DNA of 64,000 nucleotides from Amycolatopsis rubida (lineage in GTDB: Bacteria > Actinomycetota > Actinomycetes > Mycobacteriales > Pseudonocardiaceae). Both the position numbers and the translations under genes were made by a program. The stretch spans positions 1-64,000 of the forward strand of contig NZ_FOWC01000003.1 in the NCBI RefSeq assembly GCF_900115345.1. The letters are read 5' to 3'. The notes below the pieces were generated by a model. That model had not been told where the DNA came from, did no database searches, and was given only the letters and a program-made list of their open reading frames with translations. This document shows, piece after piece, positions 8,265 through 16,433 of the stretch (within the stretch, counting starts at the first letter, position 1; the number at the start of each line of letters is the position of its first letter).

Positions 8265-8894
8265 TCAGCCGATGGTCGTGGTGGTGAAAACCGGGCTCGG
8301 GTTGGGGAAGCACGCCGTCGGCGCGGTCACGTCGCCGATGATGCTGCCGGCAACGGCCTTGAAGGTCAGGCCGGGATCGTCGTAGCTGGTGCCGGACAGT
8401 TTCGTCTCGATCTTGCCGGAGTCGCCTGCTTTGAGGTGCGCGGTGACGGTCGGCAGTTCGAAGGTCGAACCGCCGGCGATCGGGCCGGGGAAGCTCAGCG
8501 TCGCGACGCCGTCGGCGACGCTGATCGTCGGCGCGGTGTCGCCGAGGCCGGAGCCGCCGGCGAGGTCGGCGCTGACGTAGGTCGAGTTGGCCGGGACGGG
8601 GAACTTCAGCGCGAAGGTGTTGATGTTCTTGACCTTGTTGCCGCCCACGTCGCTCGGGACGGTGTTGGGCGCGGGGTCGATGACGACGTCGAACGCACCG
8701 CCGGGCGCGACCGTCGCGGGCGCGGTGACGTCGGCGTTCTGGGTCAGCGACACCTGCTGCGGGCCGACCACCGGTGCGTCGGCCTGGCAGTCGAAGGTGA
8801 TCGCGGTCGCGGCGGACGCCGGGGCCGCGAGGGCGAGCGGAAGGGCGGCGACCGCCGTCAGCGCGGCCAGCCGGTAAAAGTGAGGTGCTTTCAT
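8265..8894 (-). CDS. Secreted protein of unknown function
   Basis: A 209-residue exported protein. The start MKAPHFYRLA (ATG 8894) is preferred over an in-frame start 27 bases upstream because GGAG lies at the right distance. The signal peptide ends near LAAPASAATA. The mature part is rich in Thr, Ser, Val, Gly and Pro with alternating hydrophobic residues, which suggests an all-beta, immunoglobulin-like fold. Two cysteines (FDCQAD near the N-terminus, TACFPN near the C-terminus) may form one disulfide. No family is recognised. It is preceded by about 240 bases without a gene, including a near-palindrome at 9053-9074. Confidence 0.75.
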   Translation of the reverse strand: MKAPHFYRLAALTAVAALPLALAAPASAATAITFDCQADAPVVGPQQVSLTQNADVTAPATVAPGGAFDVVIDPAPNTVPSDVGGNKVKNINTFALKFPVPANSTYVSADLAGGSGLGDTAPTISVADGVATLSFPGPIAGGSTFELPTVTAHLKAGDSGKIETKLSGTSYDDPGLTFKAVAGSIIGDVTAPTACFPNPSPVFTTTTIG

Positions 8895-9135
8895 CTGTGT
8901 GCTCCTGCCTGCGGGTTTCACGAGGGGAGAGAGAAAGCTGCGCAGCGATTAGAGAGTTACCGGCAGGTTAAGCAACGCGTCAAGAAGTGACCGTTCACGG
9001 GAGCGCACCGTGACGGCTAATGTGAATAGTGTTCACCTTGTGGCGGTAGGAGTGGCCTGAACGGCCGTTCGGGCCTACCGACGGTGGTCCGGCAGGGCGA
9101 GCCAGGCCAGTTCGGCCCAGCGTTGAGCGGTTCGG

Positions 9136-9873
9136 TCAGGCGGCGGTCCGCAGCAGCCCGGAGATCGCGGCGGCGTACCGGCCGATCACCACGTCCGCGA
9201 CGCGCGGGTCGTCCGCGAGCGGCCCGGCGATGAACGCCTTCGGGTCGGCCTCGCGGGCCAGCACCGCGATCCGGTCCGGCAGCAGGCCGGGGGCCAGGAA
9301 CCACGACGCCACCACGAGATGCCGTGCACCGCGGTCGCGCAGCCGGGCCGCGGCGGCCGGGATGTCCGGCTGGGCGGCGCTGGCGAAGGCCTCGCTCACC
9401 GGCAGGCCGAGCCGCTTTTCCCAGCGCGCGGCCACACCGGCGACGACGGCGTTGGCCTCGGGGTTCGAGGAGCCGACAGCGCTCAGCAGCACCCCGGTCC
9501 CGCCGCGGCGGCGGGCTCCGGAGAGACGGTCGAGGGCGACGGCTTCGAGGGCCGGATCGGCGCCGAGCACGTCCGACACCCGGATCCGGAACCCGGGGCA
9601 CTCCGCGGCCACCTCGTCGACCAGCGCGGGCAGGTCGACCCGGGCGTGAAAAGCGCTGCCCAGCAACAACGGCACGACGACCGCGGAGCGGTGCCCCTGT
9701 GCGTAAAGCCCGCGCAGGACGTCGGTGACACGCGGCTCCGACAGGTCGAGGAACGACTCGTGCACCTCCAGCCCCGGCGCCTGCGCACGGACGACGTCGA
9801 CCAGCGCCCGCACCGTCGCGGCGGAGCGGGGATCACGACTGCCGTGCGCGACGGCGACCAGGGGCGGCGTCAC
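9136..9873 (-). CDS. Sirohydrochlorin chelatase (CbiX/SirB-type)
   Basis: A 245-residue protein made of two CbiX halves. The first begins with AVAHGSRDPRS and continues with ESFLDLSEP. The second half contains VASWFLAPGLL, the usual second metal-chelatase motif. It should insert iron (or cobalt) into sirohydrochlorin, here most likely to make the siroheme needed by the sulfite reductase in the same operon. The GTG start overlaps the cysN stop codon by four bases. It is the last gene of the sulfate operon. The cobalt-for-cobalamin alternative cannot be excluded from sequence. Confidence 0.88.
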   Translation of the reverse strand: MTPPLVAVAHGSRDPRSAATVRALVDVVRAQAPGLEVHESFLDLSEPRVTDVLRGLYAQGHRSAVVVPLLLGSAFHARVDLPALVDEVAAECPGFRIRVSDVLGADPALEAVALDRLSGARRRGGTGVLLSAVGSSNPEANAVVAGVAARWEKRLGLPVSEAFASAAQPDIPAAAARLRDRGARHLVVASWFLAPGLLPDRIAVLAREADPKAFIAGPLADDPRVADVVIGRYAAAISGLLRTAA

Positions 9874-11132
9874 GAGAACCGTTCTCCGACGAGCCCGGCG
9901 GCGAGCGTGTCGCCGTCCTTCGGATCGATCACCAGGAACGCGCCGGTACGCGGGCTCACGCCGTAGTCGTCCACCGGCAGCGGCTCGGCCAGCCGCAGGC
10001 TGACGCTGCCGATGTCGTTGAGCTCCAGGCTTTCCGGAGAGTCCACACTGGACAGTTTCTGCTCGTCGAACCGGGCGTGCAACTCGGTGGCGAGTCCCTG
10101 CACGGTCCGGGCGCCGTGCTTGATCAGCACCCGCGCGCCGGTCTTGAGCGGCTTCGACGACAGCCAGCACAGCGTGCCGGTGATCTCGTCAGTGACCTCC
10201 GGCGACGCGTCGGCGGCCGCGATCAGGTCGCCGCGGCTGATGTCGATGTCGTCGGCGAGCAGCAGCGTCACCGAGGTTCCGGCGCCTGCTTCTTCCAGCG
10301 GACCGTCCGCGGTGTCGATCCGCTCGACCCGGCTGCGGATCCCCTGCGGCTGCACGACAATCTCGTCGCCAGGACGCACCGTTCCGGCGGCGATCTGACC
10401 GGCGTAGCCGCGGTAGTCCGGATACTCGGCGGTGCGCGGGCGGATCACGTACTGCACCGGGAACCGCAGCGCCGAATCGTGCGGATCCGGTGCCACCGGC
10501 ACGGTTTCGAGGTGCTCCAGCAGCGACGGGCCGTCGTACCACGGGGTCTGCTCGGACCGCGTGGCCACGTTGTCGCCGACCAGCGCGGACACCGGGATGC
10601 TGACGACCGACGCCGAGTCGTAGCCCAGCGATTCCGCGTGCGCGGTGAACTCCTTGGCGATGACGCCGAAGGTGTTCTCGTCGTAGCCGACGAGGTCGAT
10701 CTTGTTCACCGCCAGCACCAGCTGCGGCACGCCGAGCAGCGCGAGCACGGCCGCGTGCCGCCGGGTCTGCTCGACCACGCCGTTGCGCGCGTCGACCAGC
10801 AGCACCGCGAGCTGCGCGGTGGACGCGCCGGTGACCGTGTTGCGCGTGTACTGCACGTGCCCCGGGGTGTCGGCGAGCACGAACGACCGCTTCGGCGTGG
10901 CGAAGTACCGGTACGCGACGTCGATCGTGATGCCCTGCTCGCGCTCCGAGCGCAGGCCGTCGACGAGCAGCGAAAGGTCCGGAGTGGACAGTCCTTTGTC
11001 GACAGACGCGCGGGTGACCGCGTCGAGCTGGTCGGCGAGGACGGACTTGGTGTCGTACAGCAGCCGCCCGACCAGCGTGGACTTCCCGTCGTCCACGCTG
11101 CCCGCGGTGGCCAGCCTCAGCAGGCTCGACAT
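9870..11132 (-). CDS. cysN: Sulfate adenylyltransferase subunit 1 (GTPase)
   Basis: A 420-residue elongation-factor-like GTPase. The G1 motif is GSVDDGKSTLVGRL, G3 is DTPGH and G4 is NKIDL, followed by beta-barrel domains 2 and 3. With CysD it forms ATP sulfurylase, which turns sulfate and ATP into adenosine 5'-phosphosulfate (APS), driven by GTP hydrolysis. It lacks the CysC (APS kinase) fusion seen in mycobacteria, which fits direct reduction of APS by the neighbouring CysH. The start overlaps the cysD stop by one base. Confidence 0.95.
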   Translation of the reverse strand: MSSLLRLATAGSVDDGKSTLVGRLLYDTKSVLADQLDAVTRASVDKGLSTPDLSLLVDGLRSEREQGITIDVAYRYFATPKRSFVLADTPGHVQYTRNTVTGASTAQLAVLLVDARNGVVEQTRRHAAVLALLGVPQLVLAVNKIDLVGYDENTFGVIAKEFTAHAESLGYDSASVVSIPVSALVGDNVATRSEQTPWYDGPSLLEHLETVPVAPDPHDSALRFPVQYVIRPRTAEYPDYRGYAGQIAAGTVRPGDEIVVQPQGIRSRVERIDTADGPLEEAGAGTSVTLLLADDIDISRGDLIAAADASPEVTDEITGTLCWLSSKPLKTGARVLIKHGARTVQGLATELHARFDEQKLSSVDSPESLELNDIGSVSLRLAEPLPVDDYGVSPRTGAFLVIDPKDGDTLAAGLVGERFS

Positions 11133-12052
11133 CAGAAGTAGCCCTCCCGTTTGCGGTCTTCCATGGCCGCCTCGGACATCCGGTCGTCAGCGCGGGTGGC
11201 GCCGCGTTCGGTGAGCCGCGAGGCCTGCACCTCGGCGATGACCTCGTCCACGGTGGACGCCGTGGATTCGATCGCGCCGGTGCACGAACCGTCGCCGACG
11301 GTCCGGTAGCGCACGCTCAGCTCGCGCACGTCCTCGCCGGGACGCGGCCCGCCCCACGGGCCCTCGCTGAGCCACATGCCGTCGCGCTGGTAGACCGCGC
11401 GCTGGTGGGCGTAGTAAATCGAAGGCAGCTCGACCTTTTCCCGCGCGATGTAGTTCCACACGTCCGCCTCGGTCCAGTTGGACAGCGGGAACACGCGCAC
11501 CTGCTCGCCCGGACGGTGCCGTCCGTTGTAGAGATTCCACAGCTCCGGCCGCTGCCGGCGCGGCTCCCACTGGCCGAAAGCGTTGCGCAGGCTGAAGATC
11601 CGCTCCTTCGCGCGCGCCCGCTCCTCGTCCCGGCGGCCGCCGCCGAAGACCGCGTCGAATTTGTTCTCCGCGATCGTCTCCAGCAGCGGCGTGGTCTGCA
11701 GCGGGTTGCGCAGGCCGTCGGCGCGTTCCTCGAGCCTGCCGTCGTCGATCCAGTCCTGGACCTTCGCGACGACCAGGCGCAGCCCGTGCTTTTCGACGAC
11801 GCGGTCGCGGAACCGCAGGACCTCGTCGAAGTTGTGCCCGGTGTCCACGTGCAGCAGCGGGAACGGCACCGGCGCGGGCCAGAAGGCCTTGATCGCCAGG
11901 TGCAGCATCAGCGTCGAGTCCTTGCCGCCGGAGAACAGGATCACCGGCCGGTCGAACTCGCCCGCGACCTCGCGGAAGATGTGGACGGCCTCGGACTCCA
12001 AGGCGGCCAGGTTGTCGACGGCCGCGTCCGCCGCCGGTTCCAAAGTCGTCAT
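11132..12052 (-). CDS. cysD: Sulfate adenylyltransferase subunit 2
   Basis: A 306-residue catalytic subunit of ATP sulfurylase in the adenine nucleotide alpha-hydrolase (PP-loop) family. The PP-loop reads FSGGKDSTLMLHLA. Other family blocks are HVDTGHNFDEV, the GGRRDEERARAKER loop, and the C-terminal EAAMEDRKREGYF tail. It makes APS together with CysN. It lies 10 bases after cysH in the operon. Confidence 0.95.
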   Translation of the reverse strand: MTTLEPAADAAVDNLAALESEAVHIFREVAGEFDRPVILFSGGKDSTLMLHLAIKAFWPAPVPFPLLHVDTGHNFDEVLRFRDRVVEKHGLRLVVAKVQDWIDDGRLEERADGLRNPLQTTPLLETIAENKFDAVFGGGRRDEERARAKERIFSLRNAFGQWEPRRQRPELWNLYNGRHRPGEQVRVFPLSNWTEADVWNYIAREKVELPSIYYAHQRAVYQRDGMWLSEGPWGGPRPGEDVRELSVRYRTVGDGSCTGAIESTASTVDEVIAEVQASRLTERGATRADDRMSEAAMEDRKREGYF

Positions 12053-12062
12053 GCGTCCTCTC

Positions 12063-12758
12063 TCAGCCGTGCAATCCGCACTCGGTCTTCGACTGGCCCG
12101 CCCACCGGCCGCTGCGCGGATCCTGACCCGGCTCGACCTTCGCCGTGCACGGGGCGCAGCCGATCGAGAGGTAGCCGATCGACACCAGCGGATTCTCCAG
12201 AATCCCGTTCTCGTGCAGGTAGCCGTTGAACTCGTCGTCGGTCCACGCCGCGATCGGGTTGACCTTCACCAGGCCGTTGCGCTCGTCCCAGGTGACGATC
12301 GGCGTGTTCGCGCGAGTCGGCGCGTCCACCCGGCGCACGCCGGTGACCCACGCCGAGTACTTGCCGAGCGTCTGCCGCAGCGGCACGACCTTGCGCAGGA
12401 AACAGCACTGGCCGGGGTCGCGTTCGTGCAGTTTCGGCCCGTACTCCGCGTCCTGTTCGGCGACGCTCTGCTCGGCCTGTGCGTCGACGATCCGCACGTC
12501 CGGGTACACCGTCCGCACCGCGTCGCGCACCCCGAGGGTTTCGGCGAAGTGGTAGCCGGTCTCCAGGAACAGCACGTCCACCGCGGGCTTGACCTTCGTG
12601 GCGAGGTCGATCAGCACGGCGTCCTGCATGTTCGACGCCACGATGAAGTCGTCGCCGAAGGTCTCGGCCGTCCAGCGCAGCGCCTCTTCGGCGGTCGCGT
12701 CGGCCAGTTCCTTCTCGGCGCGTTCGGCCAGCGCCCGGTAGTCCGCCACCGCGGTCAC
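12063..12758 (-). CDS. cysH: Assimilatory adenylyl-sulfate (APS) reductase
   Basis: A 231-residue member of the PAPS/APS reductase family. It carries the four cysteines of a [4Fe-4S] cluster: Cys118-Cys119 in GQCCFLRK and Cys201/Cys204 in IGCAPCT. The catalytic cysteine is Cys227 in ECGLHG. In this family the cluster marks APS reductases, so it should reduce APS with thioredoxin to sulfite and AMP. There is no APS kinase gene in the operon, which agrees. The GTG start overlaps the stop codon of the sulfite reductase by four bases. Confidence 0.93.
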   Translation of the reverse strand: MTAVADYRALAERAEKELADATAEEALRWTAETFGDDFIVASNMQDAVLIDLATKVKPAVDVLFLETGYHFAETLGVRDAVRTVYPDVRIVDAQAEQSVAEQDAEYGPKLHERDPGQCCFLRKVVPLRQTLGKYSAWVTGVRRVDAPTRANTPIVTWDERNGLVKVNPIAAWTDDEFNGYLHENGILENPLVSIGYLSIGCAPCTAKVEPGQDPRSGRWAGQSKTECGLHG

Positions 12759-14455
12759 TGCAGCACCCCTTCGTCCGCCCGCAACGCCCACTGGGGGAAG
12801 CGTTCGCCCGGTTCGCGGCCCGCGACGTACGCGCGCACCACGCGTTCCACGTACTCGACCAGTTCGCCCGCGGTGACCTTGTGCCCGCGCAGCTTGCGGC
12901 CGAAGCCGGCGTCGAGGCCGAGCCCGCCGCCGAGGTGCACCTGGAAACCCTCGACCTGGTTGCCCTCGGCGTCGGTGACGATCTGGCCCTTGAGCCCGAT
13001 GTCCGCGGTCTGCACGCGGGCACACGAGTTGGGGCAGCCGTTGAGGTGCACCGTGACCGGCGTTTCCAGCTGGGCGTTGATGTCGGCGAGCGACTTCTCC
13101 AGATCCGCGACCAGCTGCTGCGCGCGCACCTTCGTCTCGACGATCGCGAGCTTGCAGAACTCCAGTCCGGTGCACGCCATCACGCTGCGCCGCCACGGCG
13201 ACGGCTTGGTTTGCAGGCCCAGTTCGGCCAGGTCCGTCTCCAGGGCGGGGACCTTGTCCTCGGGGACGTCGAGCACGACCAGCTTCTGGTGCGGGGTCAG
13301 CCGGACCCGCCGCGATCCGGCCCGTTCGGCGGCGTCGGCGACGGCGACCAGCGTGCTGCCCGACACCCGTCCGGCGATCGGCGCGGCGCCGACGTAACAG
13401 TTGCCGTCCTTCTGCCGGTGCACGCCGACGTGGTCGATCGGGGTCGCGGGGTTCTCCGGCGGCGGGCCGTCGATCAGCTTCCGCTTGAGGTACCCGGTTT
13501 CGAGGACCTCGCGGAATTTCTCCGCGCCCCAGTCCTTGACCAGGAACTTCAGCCGGGCCCGCGAGCGCAGCCGCCGGTAGCCGTAGTCGCGGAAGATCGA
13601 GACGACGCCCTCCCACACCTGCGGCACCTCCTCCAGCGGAACCCACGCGCCGAGCCGCTGCGCGAGCATCGGGTTGGTGGAGAGCCCGCCGCCGACCCAC
13701 AGGTCGAAGCCGGGTCCGTGCTCGGGGTGCTCGACCCCGACGAAGGCGATGTCGTTGATCTCGTGCACGATGTCCGGCAGCCCGGAGATCGCGGTCTTGA
13801 ACTTGCGCGGCAGGTTGGCGAACCGGGGGTCGCCGATGTAGCGGTCGAGGATCTCGTCGATCGCGGGAGTGGCGTCGAGCACCTCGTTCTCGGCGATGCC
13901 GGCCACCGGGGAGCCGAGCACGACGCGCGGGCAGTCGCCGCAGGCCTCGGTCGTGGTCAGGCCCGCGTTCTCCAGCCGGGACCAGATGGAGGGCACGTCC
14001 TCGATCTCGATCCAGTGGTACTGGACGTTCTGCCGGTCGCTGATGTCGGCGGTGTCGCGCGCGTGCTCCCGCGAGATCTCGCCGACCACCCGCAGCTGCT
14101 CGGTGGTGAGCGCGCCGCCGTCGATGCGGACGCGCATCATGAAGTAGCGGTCGTCCAGCTCCTCGGGCTCCAGCAGCGCGGTGCGGCCGCCGTCGATGCC
14201 GGGCTTGCGCTGGGTGTAGAGGCCGAACCAGCGGAACCGGCCGCGGAGGTCGCCGGGATCGATGGAGTCGAAACCCCGGTGCGCGTAGATGTTCTCGATC
14301 CGCGAGCGGACGTTGAGCGGGCTGTCGTCCTTCTTCGAGCGCTCGTTCGGGTTCAGCGGCTCCCGGTAGCCGAGCGCCCACTGGCCCTCGCCGCGCTTCT
14401 GGCGAGTCCGAGGCGTGCGGCCCTTCGCGGGCGTTTCACGCGGGGGTGCGGACAT
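12755..14455 (-). CDS. sir: Ferredoxin-dependent assimilatory sulfite reductase (siroheme, 4Fe-4S)
   Basis: A 566-residue protein with the two-fold nitrite/sulfite reductase architecture. The siroheme and cluster cysteines are in ACTGLEFC and GCPNSC. Tyr80 (in GLYTQR) and Cys172 (in EACGDC) align with the residues that form a covalent crosslink in the Mycobacterium tuberculosis enzyme, which favours sulfite over nitrite as substrate. It reduces sulfite to sulfide with ferredoxin. It is the first large gene of the operon and GGAGG precedes its ATG. A putative leader peptide gene lies about 100 bases upstream. Confidence 0.93.
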   Translation of the reverse strand: MSAPPRETPAKGRTPRTRQKRGEGQWALGYREPLNPNERSKKDDSPLNVRSRIENIYAHRGFDSIDPGDLRGRFRWFGLYTQRKPGIDGGRTALLEPEELDDRYFMMRVRIDGGALTTEQLRVVGEISREHARDTADISDRQNVQYHWIEIEDVPSIWSRLENAGLTTTEACGDCPRVVLGSPVAGIAENEVLDATPAIDEILDRYIGDPRFANLPRKFKTAISGLPDIVHEINDIAFVGVEHPEHGPGFDLWVGGGLSTNPMLAQRLGAWVPLEEVPQVWEGVVSIFRDYGYRRLRSRARLKFLVKDWGAEKFREVLETGYLKRKLIDGPPPENPATPIDHVGVHRQKDGNCYVGAAPIAGRVSGSTLVAVADAAERAGSRRVRLTPHQKLVVLDVPEDKVPALETDLAELGLQTKPSPWRRSVMACTGLEFCKLAIVETKVRAQQLVADLEKSLADINAQLETPVTVHLNGCPNSCARVQTADIGLKGQIVTDAEGNQVEGFQVHLGGGLGLDAGFGRKLRGHKVTAGELVEYVERVVRAYVAGREPGERFPQWALRADEGVLQ

Positions 14456-14556
14456 GGAGATCCTCCGGGCGGGGTGGTCGAGGCGGCTCCGCCGCGGCGT
14501 CGGCGCGGGGCGGGCCGGTGGTCCAGGTGGTGGGCTGGGCAGGCTTTGCGCGGGAG

Positions 14557-14643
14557 TCAGCGAACAGGCCGGCAGAGCGCGCTCGCGACCCGGACAAGGT
14601 CGACGTGGCGGCGCGCCACGAGAAGGACACCGGCAGGACTCAC
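14557..14643 (-). CDS. Putative regulatory leader peptide upstream of the sulfite reductase (28 aa)
   Basis: A short frame from GTG (14643) to TGA (14557-14559). The peptide contains ARRHVDLVRVASALC followed by RPVR. Peptides with this arginine-arginine-histidine-valine-aspartate pattern and a late cysteine recur upstream of sulfur-assimilation genes in actinobacteria; that statement is from memory. A possible promoter places the transcript start at the GTG itself. A role in cysteine- or sulfur-responsive control of the operon is inferred. A longer frame on the same strand (to 14436) overlaps it but has no family features. Confidence 0.6.
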   Translation of the reverse strand: MSPAGVLLVARRHVDLVRVASALCRPVR

Positions 14644-14649
14644 CGGCTC

Positions 14650-14679
14650 AGATTGCCACGCGGGCCGAACGTCGTCCAA
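14650..14679 (-). promoter_or_regulatory. Candidate promoter of the sulfate operon
   Basis: On the minus strand TTGGAC (14679-14674) and CAATCT (14655-14650) are separated by 18 bases. The expected start point is at about 14644-14643, which is the GTG of the leader peptide, so the first product would be leaderless. Confidence 0.4.
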
Positions 14680-14959
14680 GGGCGTCCGGATCGTGGGAGA
14701 AGGCTCACCTCAGGGGTGCGTAACCGCCTCGGATGTGCCTAGGCCGGTCGATCTGCCAGGTCTTTCCCGGCTTTCGGACCCTGCCTGAGACGGTGTTGAC
14801 CGCTTGCCGGCGGAGGTTGCGCCGGGTGGCGCATCGTTCGGCGGCCGAACTTTCCTCCGGGTGGCTCAGGGCAATGCCCGGAACTTGAGCCGCTTTTCCT
14901 GCCGGGGGAATGCCGCGAGCGCGCCTGTCCAGGTCGAAGGGCTGACGGGAGGGCTTGTC
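14680..14959. other. Intergenic sequence without a supported gene
   Basis: This stretch, together with 15013-15145, separates the divergent sulfate operon and hemW. I see no coding frame with convincing protein features. It should hold the hemW promoter and any upstream control sites of the sulfate operon. Confidence 0.5.
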
Positions 14960-15012
14960 GTCCGTGAGGGCCCTTGAGGGCATCTAAGGCCGTGAAGGGG
15001 CCCCTCGCGGAC
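14960..15012. repeat. Palindromic element, third member of the 55-base family
   Basis: A 53-base imperfect palindrome starts with GTCCGTGAGGG and ends with CCCTCGCGGAC. Its outer arms match the elements at 5301-5355 and 28760-28814. It lies between divergent genes, so here it is not acting simply as a gene terminator. Confidence 0.6.
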
Positions 15013-15145
15013 TCGCGGTCCGGCGTCATCAGCAGTCGCCTCGGCGCTGTCAGCCTCGTCGATCCGCGCAGGCGCGCTCGGCGGCACCCGCAGTTCCAGG
15101 TATTGGGCGCGGGGGCACGCGGCGGCCCGCACGCGGCGGGGGAGA

Positions 15146-16363
15146 ATGGACGTCGTGCCTGTTCCCGACACCCACCGTCCTCCTGCCGGACTGCCTGCAA
15201 CCGCGCTCGCGGGCCTCGGCACCCGTCCGTTCGGCGTGTACGTCCACGTGCCGTTCTGCGCGACCCGCTGCGGTTACTGCGACTTCAACACCTACACCGC
15301 GGGCGAACTCGGCTCCGCTGCCTCGCCCCGGTCGTGGCTGGACGCGCTGCGTCGCGAGCTGGAGCTCGGCGCGGAGATCCTCGGCAGCGCACCGCGGGCC
15401 GAGACAGTGTTCGTCGGCGGCGGGACCCCGTCCATGCTCGGCGCGGACGGGCTGGCCGAGGTGCTCGACGGCGTCCGCTCGGTGTTCGGGCTCGCGCCGG
15501 GCGCGGAGGTGACGACCGAGTCGAATCCGGAGTCCACTTCGCCCGGGTTCTTCGCGGGCATCCGTGCCGCGGGCTACACCCGGGTATCGCTGGGCATGCA
15601 GTCCGCGGCCCGCCACGTGCTGAAGGTGCTCGACCGCGTGCACACCCCCGGCCGGCCGGTCGACGCCGCGCGCGAGGCCCGGGCGGCCGGGTTCGAGCAC
15701 GTCAACCTCGACCTTATTTACGGCACGCCGGGCGAGCGCGTCGAAGATCTGCGTGCGTCGCTCGACGCGGTGCTGTCGGCGGGAGTCGACCACGTGTCGG
15801 CGTACGCGCTGATCGTCGAGGACGGGACCGCGCTGGCCCGCCGGGTGCGGCGCGGCGAGGTGCCCGCGCCGGACGACGACACGCTGGCCAGCTACTACGA
15901 GATGATCGACTCTGTCCTCGCCGGTGCGGGCCTGACCTGGTACGAGGTGTCGAACTGGGCGGCCGGCGAGGCGGCGCGGTGCCGCCACAACCTCGGCTAC
16001 TGGCAGGGCGGCGACTGGTGGGGCGCCGGTCCGGGGGCGCACAGCCACGTCGGCGGCGTGCGGTGGTGGAACGTCAAGCATCCGGCGAAGTACTCCAGCC
16101 TGCTCGCGGAAGGACGGAGTCCGGAAGCCGGCCGCGAGGTGCTCACTCCGGAGGACCAGCACCTGGAGCGGATCATGCTGGAGCTTCGGATCTCGGACGG
16201 ACTGGCGTTGTCCGCACTCGACGAGGCCGGAGTCAAGCAGGCCCGGGCGGCCGCCGCGGAGGGCCTGCTCGAAGTGTCCGATGTGGACAGCCGGGGCCGT
16301 GCGGTGCTGACGGATCGGGGCCGCCTGCTCGCGGATGCCGTGGTCCGGAGGCTGGCCGGCTGA
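15146..16363 (+). CDS. hemW: HemW-type radical SAM heme chaperone (coproporphyrinogen oxidase-like)
   Basis: A 405-residue radical SAM protein. The cluster motif CATRCGYC (CxxxCxxC) is near residue 35, followed by GGGTPS and the ESNPEST motif. The C-terminal HemN-like domain is short and lacks the N-terminal extension of true oxygen-independent coproporphyrinogen oxidase (HemN), which is why HemW is preferred. HemW binds heme and delivers it to membrane heme proteins. In many actinobacteria this gene lies near hrcA and dnaJ; here it is about 22 kb away. ATG 15146 is used, and an in-frame GTG nine bases later is also possible. Confidence 0.9.
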   Translation: MDVVPVPDTHRPPAGLPATALAGLGTRPFGVYVHVPFCATRCGYCDFNTYTAGELGSAASPRSWLDALRRELELGAEILGSAPRAETVFVGGGTPSMLGADGLAEVLDGVRSVFGLAPGAEVTTESNPESTSPGFFAGIRAAGYTRVSLGMQSAARHVLKVLDRVHTPGRPVDAAREARAAGFEHVNLDLIYGTPGERVEDLRASLDAVLSAGVDHVSAYALIVEDGTALARRVRRGEVPAPDDDTLASYYEMIDSVLAGAGLTWYEVSNWAAGEAARCRHNLGYWQGGDWWGAGPGAHSHVGGVRWWNVKHPAKYSSLLAEGRSPEAGREVLTPEDQHLERIMLELRISDGLALSALDEAGVKQARAAAAEGLLEVSDVDSRGRAVLTDRGRLLADAVVRRLAG

Positions 16364-16433
16364 ATTTTCGCCTGCCGGGCATAAATCCGTTCGATCGTTT
16401 GTTGGGCTAAGCATACGAGCGAGGGAGACGCGT

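Noticed and set aside
14436..14630. A 64-residue frame before the sulfite reductase as the leader
   Set aside because: It overlaps the sulfite reductase start and lacks the conserved leader pattern, which is in another frame (14557-14643).
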